A stretch of DNA of 64,000 bases, from assembly GCF_013410355.1 (NCBI RefSeq), contig NZ_JACCFI010000001.1, forward strand, positions 930,001 through 994,000, given 5' to 3'. Below, one piece after another: positions 37,991 to 46,041 of this stretch; the stretch's first letter is position 1; each line of letters begins with the position of its first letter. Below the pieces are notes generated by a model. It worked only from the letters and a program-made list of their open reading frames with translations, had not been told where the DNA came from and ran no database searches. The DNA is from Agromyces hippuratus. Lineage in GTDB: Bacteria; Actinomycetota; Actinomycetes; Actinomycetales; Microbacteriaceae. A program made the position numbers and the translations under genes.

Positions 37991-38389
37991 TTAGTCGTCC
38001 GACTTCTTGGTGTCGGGCTTCTCGTCGGTCGCGTCCGTCGAGGTCGCATCGGTCTCGGCATCGAGACGCTCGCCGAACTCGGGCTCGCCCTCGATCGCTG
38101 CGGACTCTTCGACGACGTCGGCCTTCGGCTCGACGACGCGTGCGACCGTCTGGCGGTGCACGGTGAGCACGGTGCCCGGGGAGGTCTCGAGGAGCACCTG
38201 GTTCTCGTCTTCATCGATCGAGAGGATGGTGCCGAAGACGCCGAAGTTGGTCATCACCTTCGCGCCAGGCTGCACCTTCGACTGCAGTTCGCGGGCGTCT
38301 GCCTGACGCTTGCGCGAGTTGCGGAACATGAAGAAGATGAGCACCGCCAGGACGGCGAGCATGATGATGGTGAACGGATCGAACGTCAT
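37991..38389 (-). CDS. yajC: Preprotein translocase accessory subunit YajC
   Basis: A 132-residue single-pass protein: one helix (TIIMLAVLAVLIFFMFRNSR) followed by KVQPGAKVMTNFGVFGTILS, the YajC signature, and a long acidic tail that is longer than in E. coli. First gene of the yajC-secD-secF group and 71 bases downstream of ruvB. Confidence 0.95.
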   Translation of the reverse strand: MTFDPFTIIMLAVLAVLIFFMFRNSRKRQADARELQSKVQPGAKVMTNFGVFGTILSIDEDENQVLLETSPGTVLTVHRQTVARVVEPKADVVEESAAIEGEPEFGERLDAETDATSTDATDEKPDTKKSDD

Positions 38390-38460
38390 GAGAGGAGAAG
38401 TACCTTCCGGAGTGCGACGCGCGCACGAAGTCGTCGGTGCTGAGGGGTCAGCTTCAAGGA

Positions 38461-39501
38461 TTATAGGTCATCGATCGGAAGCGCCGCTGCCGCATCGGGC
38501 GCATCAGCCGCGAGACCGAAGTGACGCCAGGCCGCAGGAGTGGCGACGCGCCCCCTCGGCGTTCGGGTGATGAGCCCGATGCGCACGAGGAACGGCTCGA
38601 CGACGGCCTCGATCGTCTCGGCCTCTTCGCCCACCGAGACGGCGAGCGTGTTGAGGCCGACCGGCCCGCCGCCGAAGCGCGTGAGGATCATCTCCATGAC
38701 GGCGCGGTCGAGGCGATCGAGCCCCAGCGGGTCGACGTCGTAGAGCTCGAGGGCGGCGCGGACGGCGCCGAGGTCGACGCGTTCACCGTGCACGAGCGCG
38801 TAGTCGCGCACCCGCCGGAGCAGCCGGTTCGCGATGCGCGGCGTGCCGCGGCAGCGCCCGGCGATCTCGGCGAGTGCCTCCTTGTCGGCATCGAGGCCGA
38901 GCATGGTGCCGGCACGCGCGAGGACCTGTTCGAGTTCGGCCTCGTCGTAGAACTCGAGGTGCGCGGTGAAGCCGAACCGGTCGCGCAGCGGGTTCGGCAG
39001 CAGCCCGGCGCGCGTGGTCGCCCCGACGAGCGTGAACGGCGACAGGTCGAGCGGCACCGAGGTCGCCCCCGCTCCCTTGCCGACCATGATGTCGATGCGG
39101 AAGTCCTCCATGGCGAGGTAGAGCATCTCTTCGGCCGAACGCGCCATGCGGTGGATCTCGTCGATGAAGAGCACCTCGCCGGGCACGAGCGAGCTGAGGA
39201 TGGCGGCGAGGTCGCCGGCGTGCTGGATGGCCGGACCGCTCGACATGCGCAGCGGGCGCCCGCCCTCGTGGGCGACGATCATCGCGAGGGTCGTCTTGCC
39301 GAGACCCGGAGGGCCCGCGAGCAGGATGTGGTCGGGTGTGCGCTGCTGCAGCGTCGCCGCGGTGAGCAGCAGTTGCAGCTGCCCGCGCACGCGGGTCTGG
39401 CCGACGAACTCGCCGAGGCTCTTGGGCCGGAGCGCGCCCTCGAACGCGAGCTCGGCCTCTGAGGCGAGCACCGGGTCGGTCAGGTCGAGATCGTCGCTCA
39501 T
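38461..39501 (-). CDS. ruvB: Holliday junction branch migration helicase RuvB
   Basis: The 346-residue AAA+ motor of RuvAB. Walker A LAGPPGLGKTTLAMIVAHE, Walker B VLFIDEIHRMARS, sensor 1 LVGATTRAG and the C-terminal winged helix GLITRTPRGRVATPAAW are intact. It overlaps ruvA by four bases. Together with ruvA and ruvC it forms a complete junction-processing operon upstream of yajC, as in Mycobacterium. Confidence 0.97.
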   Translation of the reverse strand: MSDDLDLTDPVLASEAELAFEGALRPKSLGEFVGQTRVRGQLQLLLTAATLQQRTPDHILLAGPPGLGKTTLAMIVAHEGGRPLRMSSGPAIQHAGDLAAILSSLVPGEVLFIDEIHRMARSAEEMLYLAMEDFRIDIMVGKGAGATSVPLDLSPFTLVGATTRAGLLPNPLRDRFGFTAHLEFYDEAELEQVLARAGTMLGLDADKEALAEIAGRCRGTPRIANRLLRRVRDYALVHGERVDLGAVRAALELYDVDPLGLDRLDRAVMEMILTRFGGGPVGLNTLAVSVGEEAETIEAVVEPFLVRIGLITRTPRGRVATPAAWRHFGLAADAPDAAAALPIDDL

Positions 39502-40118
39502 CGTGCCCGCCCGGTCTGCTGCGCGGGGCCGAGCCGTGCGAGCGTGAGCCGCAACAGCGTCGGCACCGACGCGGCCTCGATGTCGGATGCCGCGGCGATC
39601 GTCTCGTCGACGGCCTCTGCCGCGACCCGCTCCGACCAGCCGAGGCCGGTGAGCGCCGCGAGCACGCTGTCTGCGGCGCCGCCGGCGACGACCGGTGCGT
39701 GCGGCGTCGACACGGCCGGCGCGACGAGCTTGCCTGCGAGCGAGACGGTGATGAGCTTCGCGGTCTTCGGGCCGATGCCGCTCACCTTGCGGAAGACGGC
39801 GTCGTCGTCGCGCTGCACGGCCTCGGCGATCTGGCCGGGCGAGAGCACCGAGAGCACGCCCAGCGCCGATTTCGGCCCGACGCCCGTGACGCCGATGAGC
39901 AGGTCGAAGACGTCGAGCTCGTCGCGCGTGGCGAAGCCGAAGAGCGTCAGCGAGTCTTCGCGCACCACGAGCGTGGTGTGCACGGATGCCTCGTTGCCCT
40001 CGCGCATCGAGAGGGCGAGGGCCGGGGTCGTATTCACGTGGAACCCCACCCCGCCGACCTCGATCACGACCGAACCACCGGCAGCTGCGAGCACACGGCC
40101 ACGAAGAGAGGAGATCAC
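39498..40118 (-). CDS. ruvA: Holliday junction DNA-binding protein RuvA
   Basis: A 206-residue tetrameric protein that holds the four-way junction. Domain I begins ISSLRGRVLAAAGGSVVIEV; the two helix-hairpin-helix motifs are LLIGVTGVGPKSALGVLSVL and FRKVSGIGPKTAKLITVSLA; domain III (about 150-200) contacts RuvB. GTG start, overlapping the ruvC stop by four bases. Confidence 0.96.
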   Translation of the reverse strand: MISSLRGRVLAAAGGSVVIEVGGVGFHVNTTPALALSMREGNEASVHTTLVVREDSLTLFGFATRDELDVFDLLIGVTGVGPKSALGVLSVLSPGQIAEAVQRDDDAVFRKVSGIGPKTAKLITVSLAGKLVAPAVSTPHAPVVAGGAADSVLAALTGLGWSERVAAEAVDETIAAASDIEAASVPTLLRLTLARLGPAQQTGRAR

Positions 40119-40723
40119 CGCTTCAGCCTACGGGCCGCCCCCGACACCGAGGCGGAGCGCTCCGCGGCGAGCCACGCCCGCTGGGCCGGCGTGAGGGCGG
40201 AGTCGTCGGCCGAGCCGTCGGCTCCGTCGCGCACGGCGGCGCCTGCGACGCCCCCGGTGCGCCAGGCGTGGCAGATCGCCAGGGCGAGGGCGTCGGCGGC
40301 ATCCGCTGGTTTCGGCACCTCGTCGAGTCCGAGGATGCGCGCAACCATGGCGCCGACCTGCTTCTTGTCTGCACGCCCGTAGCCGGTGATCGCAGCCTTC
40401 ACCTCGCTCGGCGTGTGCAGCGCGACCGGAAGTGCGCGGCGGGCGGCGATCAGCATGGCGACGCCCGAGATCTGGGCGGTGCCCATGATCGTCGAGACGT
40501 CGCTTCGTGCGAAGACGCGCTCGAGCGCGACGGCCTGGGGCCGGTGCTCCTCGATGATCGCCTCGAGCCCCTCGGCGATGCGCACGAGTCGGCGCGGCGT
40601 GTCGAGCTCGGCGGGCGAGCGCAGCACCACGACGTCGACGAGTCGCGCCGTGCGGTTCGGCTCGACATCGACGACGCCCACGCCGCATCGCGTGAGGCCG
40701 GGGTCGATGCCGAGCACTCGCAC
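40115..40723 (-). CDS. ruvC: Crossover junction endodeoxyribonuclease RuvC
   Basis: A 202-residue resolvase that cuts Holliday junctions. The first catalytic Asp is in VLGIDPGLTRCGVGVVD, the Glu in AVALERVFARSDVSTIMG, and the final acidic pair in KPADAADALALAICH. The C-terminal 35 residues are extra and divergent. GTG start, nine bases after yebC. Confidence 0.95.
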   Translation of the reverse strand: MRVLGIDPGLTRCGVGVVDVEPNRTARLVDVVVLRSPAELDTPRRLVRIAEGLEAIIEEHRPQAVALERVFARSDVSTIMGTAQISGVAMLIAARRALPVALHTPSEVKAAITGYGRADKKQVGAMVARILGLDEVPKPADAADALALAICHAWRTGGVAGAAVRDGADGSADDSALTPAQRAWLAAERSASVSGAARRLKR

Positions 40724-40732
40724 GGCGATCGG

Positions 40733-41491
40733 CTAGTCCGCTTCGAGCTCGGCCTGCACCTCGGGGGTGAGGTCGAAGTTGCTGTAGATGTTCTGCACGT
40801 CGTCGCTGTCTTCGAGCGCGTCGATGAGACGGAACACCTTGCGGGCGGTCTCGGCGTCGATCTCGACCTTGAGCGACGGCACGAACGCGGCATCCGCCGA
40901 GTCGTAGTCGATGCCGGCCTCCTGCAGCGCGGTGCGCGCGGCGACCATGTCGGATGCCTCGGTGATGACCTCGAAGGTCTCGCCCTCGTCGGTGACCTCT
41001 TCAGCACCGGCGTCGAGCACCGCGCCGAGCACGTCGTCTTCGCTGAGACCCTCGGTCTTCGCGACGACGATGACGCCCTTGCGTGCGAAGTTGTACGCGA
41101 CGGAACCCGGGTCGGCCATGGTGCCGCCGTTGCGGGTCATGAGCGTGCGCACCTCGGCGGCCGCGCGGTTCTTGTTGTCGGTGAGGCACTCGATGAGGAG
41201 CGCGACGCCGTTGGGGCCGTAGCCCTCGTACATGATCGTCGTGTAGTCGATCGACTCACCGGTCAGGCCGGCGCCGCGCTTGATGGCGCGGTCGATGTTG
41301 TCGTTCGGGACGGAGGTCTTCTTCGCCTTCTGCACGGCGTCGACCAGGGTCGGGTTGCCGGAGAGATCGGCGCCGCCCATCTTCGCGGCGACCTCGATGT
41401 TCTTGATGAGCTTCGCGAACGACTTCGCACGGCGCGAATCGATGATCGCCTTCTTGTGCTTGGTCGTCGCCCACTTGGAATGCCCGGACAT
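40733..41491 (-). CDS. yebC: YebC/PmpR family protein (TACO1-like)
   Basis: The 252-residue protein begins MSGHSKWATTKHKKAIID, the family hallmark, and contains YEGYGPNGVALLIECLTDN. Family members were called transcriptional regulators; recent work ties them to translation of difficult sequences such as polyproline. I use the ATG at 41491 although the frame is open upstream to 41545. It leads the yebC-ruvC-ruvA-ruvB group. Confidence 0.95.
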   Translation of the reverse strand: MSGHSKWATTKHKKAIIDSRRAKSFAKLIKNIEVAAKMGGADLSGNPTLVDAVQKAKKTSVPNDNIDRAIKRGAGLTGESIDYTTIMYEGYGPNGVALLIECLTDNKNRAAAEVRTLMTRNGGTMADPGSVAYNFARKGVIVVAKTEGLSEDDVLGAVLDAGAEEVTDEGETFEVITEASDMVAARTALQEAGIDYDSADAAFVPSLKVEIDAETARKVFRLIDALEDSDDVQNIYSNFDLTPEVQAELEAD

Positions 41492-41551
41492 GCGTCTCCT
41501 GAATCGAATCCTCGCGCGGCCGGGCCACGGCTCGCGCGCCACCATTCTAAG

Positions 41552-42283
41552 TCAGCGACGCGCACCCGCCACGCGCTCCTTCGGTGCGGGATGCAGACGG
41601 CGGAGCGCTCGCTCGTAGCCGCGGCGACCGAACAGGCGGTAGGCGAGCCGCATCGGCGCGGGCAGTTCGCGCTCCATCCATGCGGCGCGGTCGGCCTCGG
41701 GCACCGCCTCCATCATGAGCCCCAGCAGCAGGAAGAGGGGCAGCGGCGGCTTCTCGTGCTGGGCGTGCGCCTCGATCTCGTCCCACTCGGCGGTGGAGAG
41801 CACCGCGTCGAGCACGGGGAACGCCTCGCGCTCCTCGTCGGCGAGGTGTTCGGCGAGGCTCCGGTCGACCTCGTCGAGCGCCGCCGCCAGGCGCTCGGCC
41901 GACGCGGCATCCGCGCCGCTCGCCGTCCAGGCGTCGATGCGGGCGTCGACCTCGTCGAGCTGGTCGGAGACGGTCTGGTGCTGCTTCCGCATCAGGGCGA
42001 CATGGAGGCCGCAGGCGGGCGCGCGCTCGGTCATCCGGTCCCAGAAGAAGTCGTCTTCGGCATGGTGGTGCACGTGCAGCAGCTTCGTGAGGCCGTGCAG
42101 GTGCTTCGAGAGGAAGGCGGCCCGATGCACATCGCCGGGCACGACGTCGCGCACGAGCGCGGGCGCCTCGCCGAAGAGCCGGCGGAACATCCGGTGGATG
42201 AGCACGATCTCGTCGCTGCGGCAGGACGTCTCGGGCGCGCCGGTGACGGCCGGCGCGCCGGAACTGGGGAGTCGAGTGGTCAT
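41552..42283 (-). CDS. Hemerythrin HHE-domain protein
   Basis: A 243-residue protein with a four-helix hemerythrin-like fold. Iron-ligand candidates are the first-helix His (DEIVLIHRMFRRLF), HVHHHAEDDFFWD, and LAEHLADEEREAFPVLD. The C-terminal third (about 170-235) is a separate basic helix region with no recognised motif. Such proteins bind a di-iron centre and are implicated in oxygen or redox sensing; no partner gene here narrows this. It has its own ATG and is separated from yebC by 60 bases. Confidence 0.85.
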   Translation of the reverse strand: MTTRLPSSGAPAVTGAPETSCRSDEIVLIHRMFRRLFGEAPALVRDVVPGDVHRAAFLSKHLHGLTKLLHVHHHAEDDFFWDRMTERAPACGLHVALMRKQHQTVSDQLDEVDARIDAWTASGADAASAERLAAALDEVDRSLAEHLADEEREAFPVLDAVLSTAEWDEIEAHAQHEKPPLPLFLLLGLMMEAVPEADRAAWMERELPAPMRLAYRLFGRRGYERALRRLHPAPKERVAGARR

Positions 42284-42391
42284 GGGAAGTCAGCGAAGCG
42301 GATGCCACGGCATCCCGCCCCCGTGACGACCCGCCCTTCGGCTCGGTGCCTCCCCTGAACTCCGGTGCTCGCAGGGAGCCGGGATTCGGGC

Positions 42392-42922
42392 TCAGCCGAG
42401 CATCTTGCGGAGGGTTCGCAGGTTGCGGTTCGTCGTCGACGGCTTGAACCGTGCCTTGGCGAGCAACTTCGCGAACGGCGTGTCGACGGTGGTGCCCTTC
42501 ACGGGGTTCCAGTAGACGACGCCGTCGCCTCGTGCGATCGGGTCGACCTCGGCGTCGGCGTCGGCGGCGAACCCCGCGAGTTCGTCGATGACCGCGGATT
42601 CGGACGCGAAGATCACCCACGGCTGCCGACGCTCATCGTCGGCGTCGAACGGGAACCCGTCGACCGCGCGCTGCAGTTCGGCGCGGGTGACGAGCACGAT
42701 CCACGCGTCGTAGTCGAAGCGCTCGCGGAGCGCCTGCTCGATGCGCGCCTTCAGCGCCTCGCGGGTCTCCTTCGTCTCGCTCTCGAACACGACGTTGCCG
42801 CTCGCGAGCACCGTGCGGACTCCCCCGAAGCCGAGGCGCAGGAACAGTTCGCGCAGGTCTGCTGATCTCACGGTGATGCCCCCGACGTTGACACCGCGGA
42901 GCAGTGCGATGAAGTCGGCCAT
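42392..42922 (-). CDS. DUF1697 domain protein
   Basis: A 176-residue cytosolic protein beginning FIALLRGVNVGGITVRSADL, the DUF1697 signature, with FGGVRTVLASGNVVFES around residue 35 and the C-terminal TTNRNLRTLRKML. The family is widespread, has a ferredoxin-like fold and no agreed function. It is flanked by gaps of 108 and 61 bases and is not clearly part of an operon. Confidence 0.9.
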   Translation of the reverse strand: MADFIALLRGVNVGGITVRSADLRELFLRLGFGGVRTVLASGNVVFESETKETREALKARIEQALRERFDYDAWIVLVTRAELQRAVDGFPFDADDERRQPWVIFASESAVIDELAGFAADADAEVDPIARGDGVVYWNPVKGTTVDTPFAKLLAKARFKPSTTNRNLRTLRKMLG

Positions 42923-42983
42923 GCTGCGACCTTAGCGAGCGCCGCCGACCTCCCGCATCGCCCGGTCTGCAGCGCGCCGTGCG

Positions 42984-43637
42984 TCAGCTGGAGATCGGGA
43001 CGCGGGCGCGCACCTTCGCGAGGAAGTATTCGTGGAATCGGTGCTCCCCCGTGATCTCGGGGTGGAAGCTCGTGCCGAGGAGGTTGCCCTGTTCGACGGC
43101 GACGACGCGCCCGTCGGCGAGCGTTGCGAGCGGCGTCGCGGCGGCGCCGACCGACTCGACGACCGGCCCGCGGATGAACACCGCGTGCACCGGCACCTCG
43201 CCGAGCGCCGGGATGTCGAGGTCGGTCTCGAACGACTGGTTCTGCGAGCCGAAGGCGTTGCGGCGCACGACGACGTCGAGGCCGCCGAGCGACTCCTGGC
43301 CGGCGATCGCGTCGAGCACCGTGTCGGCGAGCATGATGAGTCCGGCGCAGGTGCCGTAGACCGGGAGCCCGCCGGCGATCGCGGCCTTCAGCGGCGCCTG
43401 CAGCCCGAAGGTGCGCGCGAGCTTGTCCATGACGCTCGACTCGCCGCCCGGGATCACGAGACCGTCGACCGCGTCGAGCTCCTCGGGGCGACGCACGAGC
43501 GAGACGTCGGCGCCGAGCGTCGCGAGCACGTGCGCGTGCTCGCGGAAGTCCCCCTGGAGGGCGAGCACCCCGACGCGGGGGCCGGCCGAAGCCGACGCCC
43601 CCGCATCGAGGGAACCGCTCCTGAGGCTCGTGGTCAC
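42984..43637 (-). CDS. pdxT: Pyridoxal 5'-phosphate synthase glutaminase subunit
   Basis: A 217-residue class I amidotransferase that feeds ammonia to PdxS. The triad is visible: Cys in PVYGTCAGLIMLAD and His/Glu in TSFHPEITGEHRFHEYF; VGVLALQGDFREHAHVL is the N-terminal signature. The GTG start overlaps the pdxS stop by four bases; the first 20 residues are non-conserved, so the true start might be slightly internal. Confidence 0.96.
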   Translation of the reverse strand: MTTSLRSGSLDAGASASAGPRVGVLALQGDFREHAHVLATLGADVSLVRRPEELDAVDGLVIPGGESSVMDKLARTFGLQAPLKAAIAGGLPVYGTCAGLIMLADTVLDAIAGQESLGGLDVVVRRNAFGSQNQSFETDLDIPALGEVPVHAVFIRGPVVESVGAAATPLATLADGRVVAVEQGNLLGTSFHPEITGEHRFHEYFLAKVRARVPISS

Positions 43638-44524
43638 CAGCCGCGCTCGGCGAGGCGGTGCGGTGCGGCGAGGTCGGCGACGTTGATGCCGACCATGGCC
43701 TCGCCGAGGCCGCGCGAGACGGCGGCGACGACCGAGGGGTCGTCGTAGAACGTGGTCGCCTTGACGACGGCCGCTGCGCGCGCCTCGGGGTTGCCCGACT
43801 TGAAGATGCCCGAGCCGACGAACACGCCGTCGGCGCCGAGCTGCATCATCATCGCGGCATCCGCCGGGGTGGCCACGCCGCCGGCGACGAAGAGCACGAC
43901 CGGGAGCTTGCCGGTCTCGGCGACCTCGAGCACGAGCTCGTACGGCGCCTGCAGCTCCTTCGCCGCGACGTAGAGCTCGTCCTTCGTCATCGAGCGCAGC
44001 ACGTTGATCTCGGAGGAGATCTTGCGGATGTGCTTGGTCGCCTCGGAGACGTCGCCGGTGCCGGCCTCGCCCTTCGAGCGGATCATCGCGGCACCCTCGT
44101 TGATGCGGCGGAGCGCCTCACCGAGGTTCGTGGCACCGCAGACGAAGGGGGTGTTGAACGCCCACTTGTCGATGTGGTTCACGTAGTCGGCGGGCGAGAG
44201 CACCTCGGACTCGTCGATGTAGTCGACGTCGAGGGCCTGCAGCACCTGCGCCTCGACGAAGTGACCGATGCGGGCCTTCGCCATGACGGGGATCGACACC
44301 TCGGCGATGATCGCGTCGATGAGGTCGGGGTCGCTCATGCGGGCGACGCCGCCCTGCGAGCGGATGTCGGCGGGCACGCGCTCGAGGGCCATGACGGCGA
44401 CGGCGCCGGCGTCCTCGGCGATGCGCGCCTGCTCGGGGGTGACGACGTCCATGATGACGCCGCCCTTCAGCATCTCGGCGAGGCCGCGCTTCACGCGGCT
44501 CGAACCCGTTTCGGATACGGTCAC
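43634..44524 (-). CDS. pdxS: Pyridoxal 5'-phosphate synthase, lyase/synthase subunit
   Basis: A 296-residue TIM-barrel enzyme building PLP from ribose-5-phosphate, glyceraldehyde-3-phosphate and ammonia. VKRGLAEMLKGGVIMDVV contains the first conserved Asp, DYIDESEVLSPADYVNHI and VCGATNLGEALRRI are typical, and the catalytic lysines sit in MAKARIGHF and IRSKGEAGTGD. The start is GTG; a GAGAGG ribosome site lies eight bases upstream. The GTG overlaps the stop of an upstream mini-ORF (GTGA), see 44521-44600. Divergent from its presumed regulator pdxR. Confidence 0.97.
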   Translation of the reverse strand: MTVSETGSSRVKRGLAEMLKGGVIMDVVTPEQARIAEDAGAVAVMALERVPADIRSQGGVARMSDPDLIDAIIAEVSIPVMAKARIGHFVEAQVLQALDVDYIDESEVLSPADYVNHIDKWAFNTPFVCGATNLGEALRRINEGAAMIRSKGEAGTGDVSEATKHIRKISSEINVLRSMTKDELYVAAKELQAPYELVLEVAETGKLPVVLFVAGGVATPADAAMMMQLGADGVFVGSGIFKSGNPEARAAAVVKATTFYDDPSVVAAVSRGLGEAMVGINVADLAAPHRLAERGW

Positions 44525-44565
44525 AGGGGGATCCTCTCGGACGTGCGCGACACTCTGTCGCGCAT
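44521..44565 (-). CDS. Mini-ORF 2 upstream of pdxS (14 codons)
   Basis: Encodes MRDRVSRTSERIPL. Its ATG overlaps the stop of mini-ORF 1 (TGATG) and its TGA overlaps the pdxS start (GTGA), giving a chain of coupled frames. It resembles mini-ORF 1 (MRDKVPRTSES) because the DNA is a 35-base tandem repeat. Translation is unproven; the resemblance could be a by-product of duplicated palindromic DNA. Confidence 0.35.
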   Translation of the reverse strand: MRDRVSRTSERIPL

Positions 44566-44606
44566 CAGGACTCGGACGTGCGCGGCACCTTGTCGCGCAT
44601 CAGAAC
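44539..44606. repeat. Two 35-base-period direct repeats, each holding a palindrome
   Basis: Copies at 44539-44570 and 44574-44606 differ at few positions. Each contains an inverted repeat TGCGCGACA-3 nt-TGTCGCGCA (perfect at 44544-44564; one mismatch at 44579-44599). They fill the pdxS side of the pdxS-pdxR intergenic region and could be operators or tandem RNA hairpins. Confidence 0.85.
44565..44600 (-). CDS. Mini-ORF 1 upstream of pdxS (11 codons)
   Basis: Encodes MRDKVPRTSES and ends in TGATG with mini-ORF 2. No Shine-Dalgarno precedes its ATG, so it would need a near-leaderless transcript. Same caution as for mini-ORF 2. Confidence 0.3.
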   Translation of the reverse strand: MRDKVPRTSES

Positions 44607-44635
44607 AGACCAACAGAAGTATTGTCCTAGGCCAA
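44606..44635. promoter_or_regulatory. Candidate PdxR operator pair
   Basis: On the minus strand TTGGCCTA (44635-44628) and TTGGTCTG (44613-44606) are direct repeats 22 bases apart, about two helical turns. The core resembles the TGGWCTA part of the PdxR motif described for Corynebacterium glutamicum. Position between pdxS and pdxR fits control of both. Confidence 0.45.
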
Positions 44636-44675
44636 AAGATAGCATGGTCGCAGAGACGAGGAAGGGCGGTTCGAC

Positions 44676-45992
44676 ATCATCGACATCGAAGGTCGCTCAG
44701 CGGCGGAGATCGCCGACAGCCTGCGCACGCTGATCGAACGCGGCACGCTGCGCCCCGGCGATGCACTCCCGCCGGTCCGCACGCTGGCGGAGCACCTCGG
44801 CGTCAATCGCAACACCGCCGTCTCGGCCTACCGGCAGCTCATGAACGCCGGCATCGTGATCACCCTCGGTCGCGGCGGCACCCGCGTGGCCGGCGCTTCC
44901 ACCGTCGCCCAAGAGGGCTTCGCCGCCGACACGGCGCTCCGCGACATCGGCACCGGCAACCCAGATCCGTCGCGCATTCCCGACCCCTCCCACGCGCTGG
45001 CGAGCATCGCCCGGCGCCCCGTGCTCTACGGCGAACCCGTCATCGATCCCGACCTGGCCCGCTGGGCGCAGGAGTGGATGAGCGCTGACCTGCCTCCCGC
45101 GATCCCGATGCGCATCACCGTGACGAGCGGCGCCGGCGACGCCGTCGAGCGGCTGCTCGCCCAGGCGCTCACCCGCGATGACGCCGTCGCGCTCGAGGAC
45201 CCGTGCTTCCTCACGAGCATCCACACCGTGCGCGTCGCCGGCTACCGCGCGGTGCCCGTGCCGATCGACGACGAGGGCATGACCGTCGACGGCCTCAGGG
45301 CGGCGCTCGAACAGGGTGTGCGAGCCGTCATCTGCACGCCGCGCGCGCAGAACCCCACGGGGGCGAGCCTCTCCGAAGGGCGTGCCGCCGAGCTGCGCGC
45401 CGTGCTCCGCGACCACCCCTACGTGCTCGTCATCGAAGACGACCACTACTCGCTGCTCTCGCAGTTGCCGTACCACTCCCTCATCGGCACCGAGCATCGC
45501 CGGTGGGCGCTCGTGCGCTCGGTCTCGAAGTTCCTCGGTCCCGACATGTGCCTCGCCGTCACGGCCTCCGACCCCGAGACCGCCGACCGGCTCGCGATGC
45601 GGTTGACCCCGGGCACCACGTGGGTGAGCCACCTGCTGCAGCGGCTCGTGCGCGCCCTCGCGACCGACCCCGAGGTCGCGGCCGGCATCCGCGCGGCGGG
45701 CGAGCACTACGCCGCCCGCAACGCCGCCTTCGCCGAGCTGCTCACCGCCGAGGGCCTCCCGACGAAGGCGGGCGACGGACTGAACGTCTGGGTCCCGCTC
45801 GGTGCGCCCGCCCGCGCCGTCTCCGAGCAGCTCATGCGCCGCGGGTGGCTCGCCAGGCCCGGTGACGAATTCGCACTCGGCGGCGGCGAGGCATCCGATC
45901 ACCTCCGCCTCACCGTGCACGACCTCGACGACGCCGACCTGCGGAAGCTGGCCGCCGATCTCGGCGCCTCCGTTCGCGCGGTTCGCCGGTAG
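44676..45992 (+). CDS. pdxR: MocR-type (GntR-HTH/aminotransferase) regulator PdxR
   Basis: Coding clearly extends upstream of the first ATG (44841): residues from IDIEGRSAAEIADSLRTLIE through LPPVRTLAEHLGVNRNTA form a complete GntR winged helix, followed by a PLP-binding fold I domain with the Schiff-base region RSVSKFLGPDMCLAV. Yet between the in-frame stop TAG (44640-44642) and 44841 there is no ATG, GTG or TTG. A GAGGAAGGG ribosome site (44658-44666) points to initiation at ATC 44676 or 44679; I annotate from 44676 (438 residues). PdxR senses PLP and controls pdxST. A -10 TAGCAT lies at 44640-44645. Confidence 0.85.
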   Translation: MIDIEGRSAAEIADSLRTLIERGTLRPGDALPPVRTLAEHLGVNRNTAVSAYRQLMNAGIVITLGRGGTRVAGASTVAQEGFAADTALRDIGTGNPDPSRIPDPSHALASIARRPVLYGEPVIDPDLARWAQEWMSADLPPAIPMRITVTSGAGDAVERLLAQALTRDDAVALEDPCFLTSIHTVRVAGYRAVPVPIDDEGMTVDGLRAALEQGVRAVICTPRAQNPTGASLSEGRAAELRAVLRDHPYVLVIEDDHYSLLSQLPYHSLIGTEHRRWALVRSVSKFLGPDMCLAVTASDPETADRLAMRLTPGTTWVSHLLQRLVRALATDPEVAAGIRAAGEHYAARNAAFAELLTAEGLPTKAGDGLNVWVPLGAPARAVSEQLMRRGWLARPGDEFALGGGEASDHLRLTVHDLDDADLRKLAADLGASVRAVRR

Positions 45993-46041
45993 CGGCGGCG
46001 CCGCGACCGGGCATCGGCGGCGGAGGTGCGATGATCGAGCG

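Noticed and set aside
44644..44715. A 23-codon ATG frame overlapping the start of pdxR
   Set aside because: It is in a different frame from the HTH domain, is Ser/Thr/Arg-rich and ends in TGA; reaching the pdxR frame would need a frameshift for which I see no slippery site.
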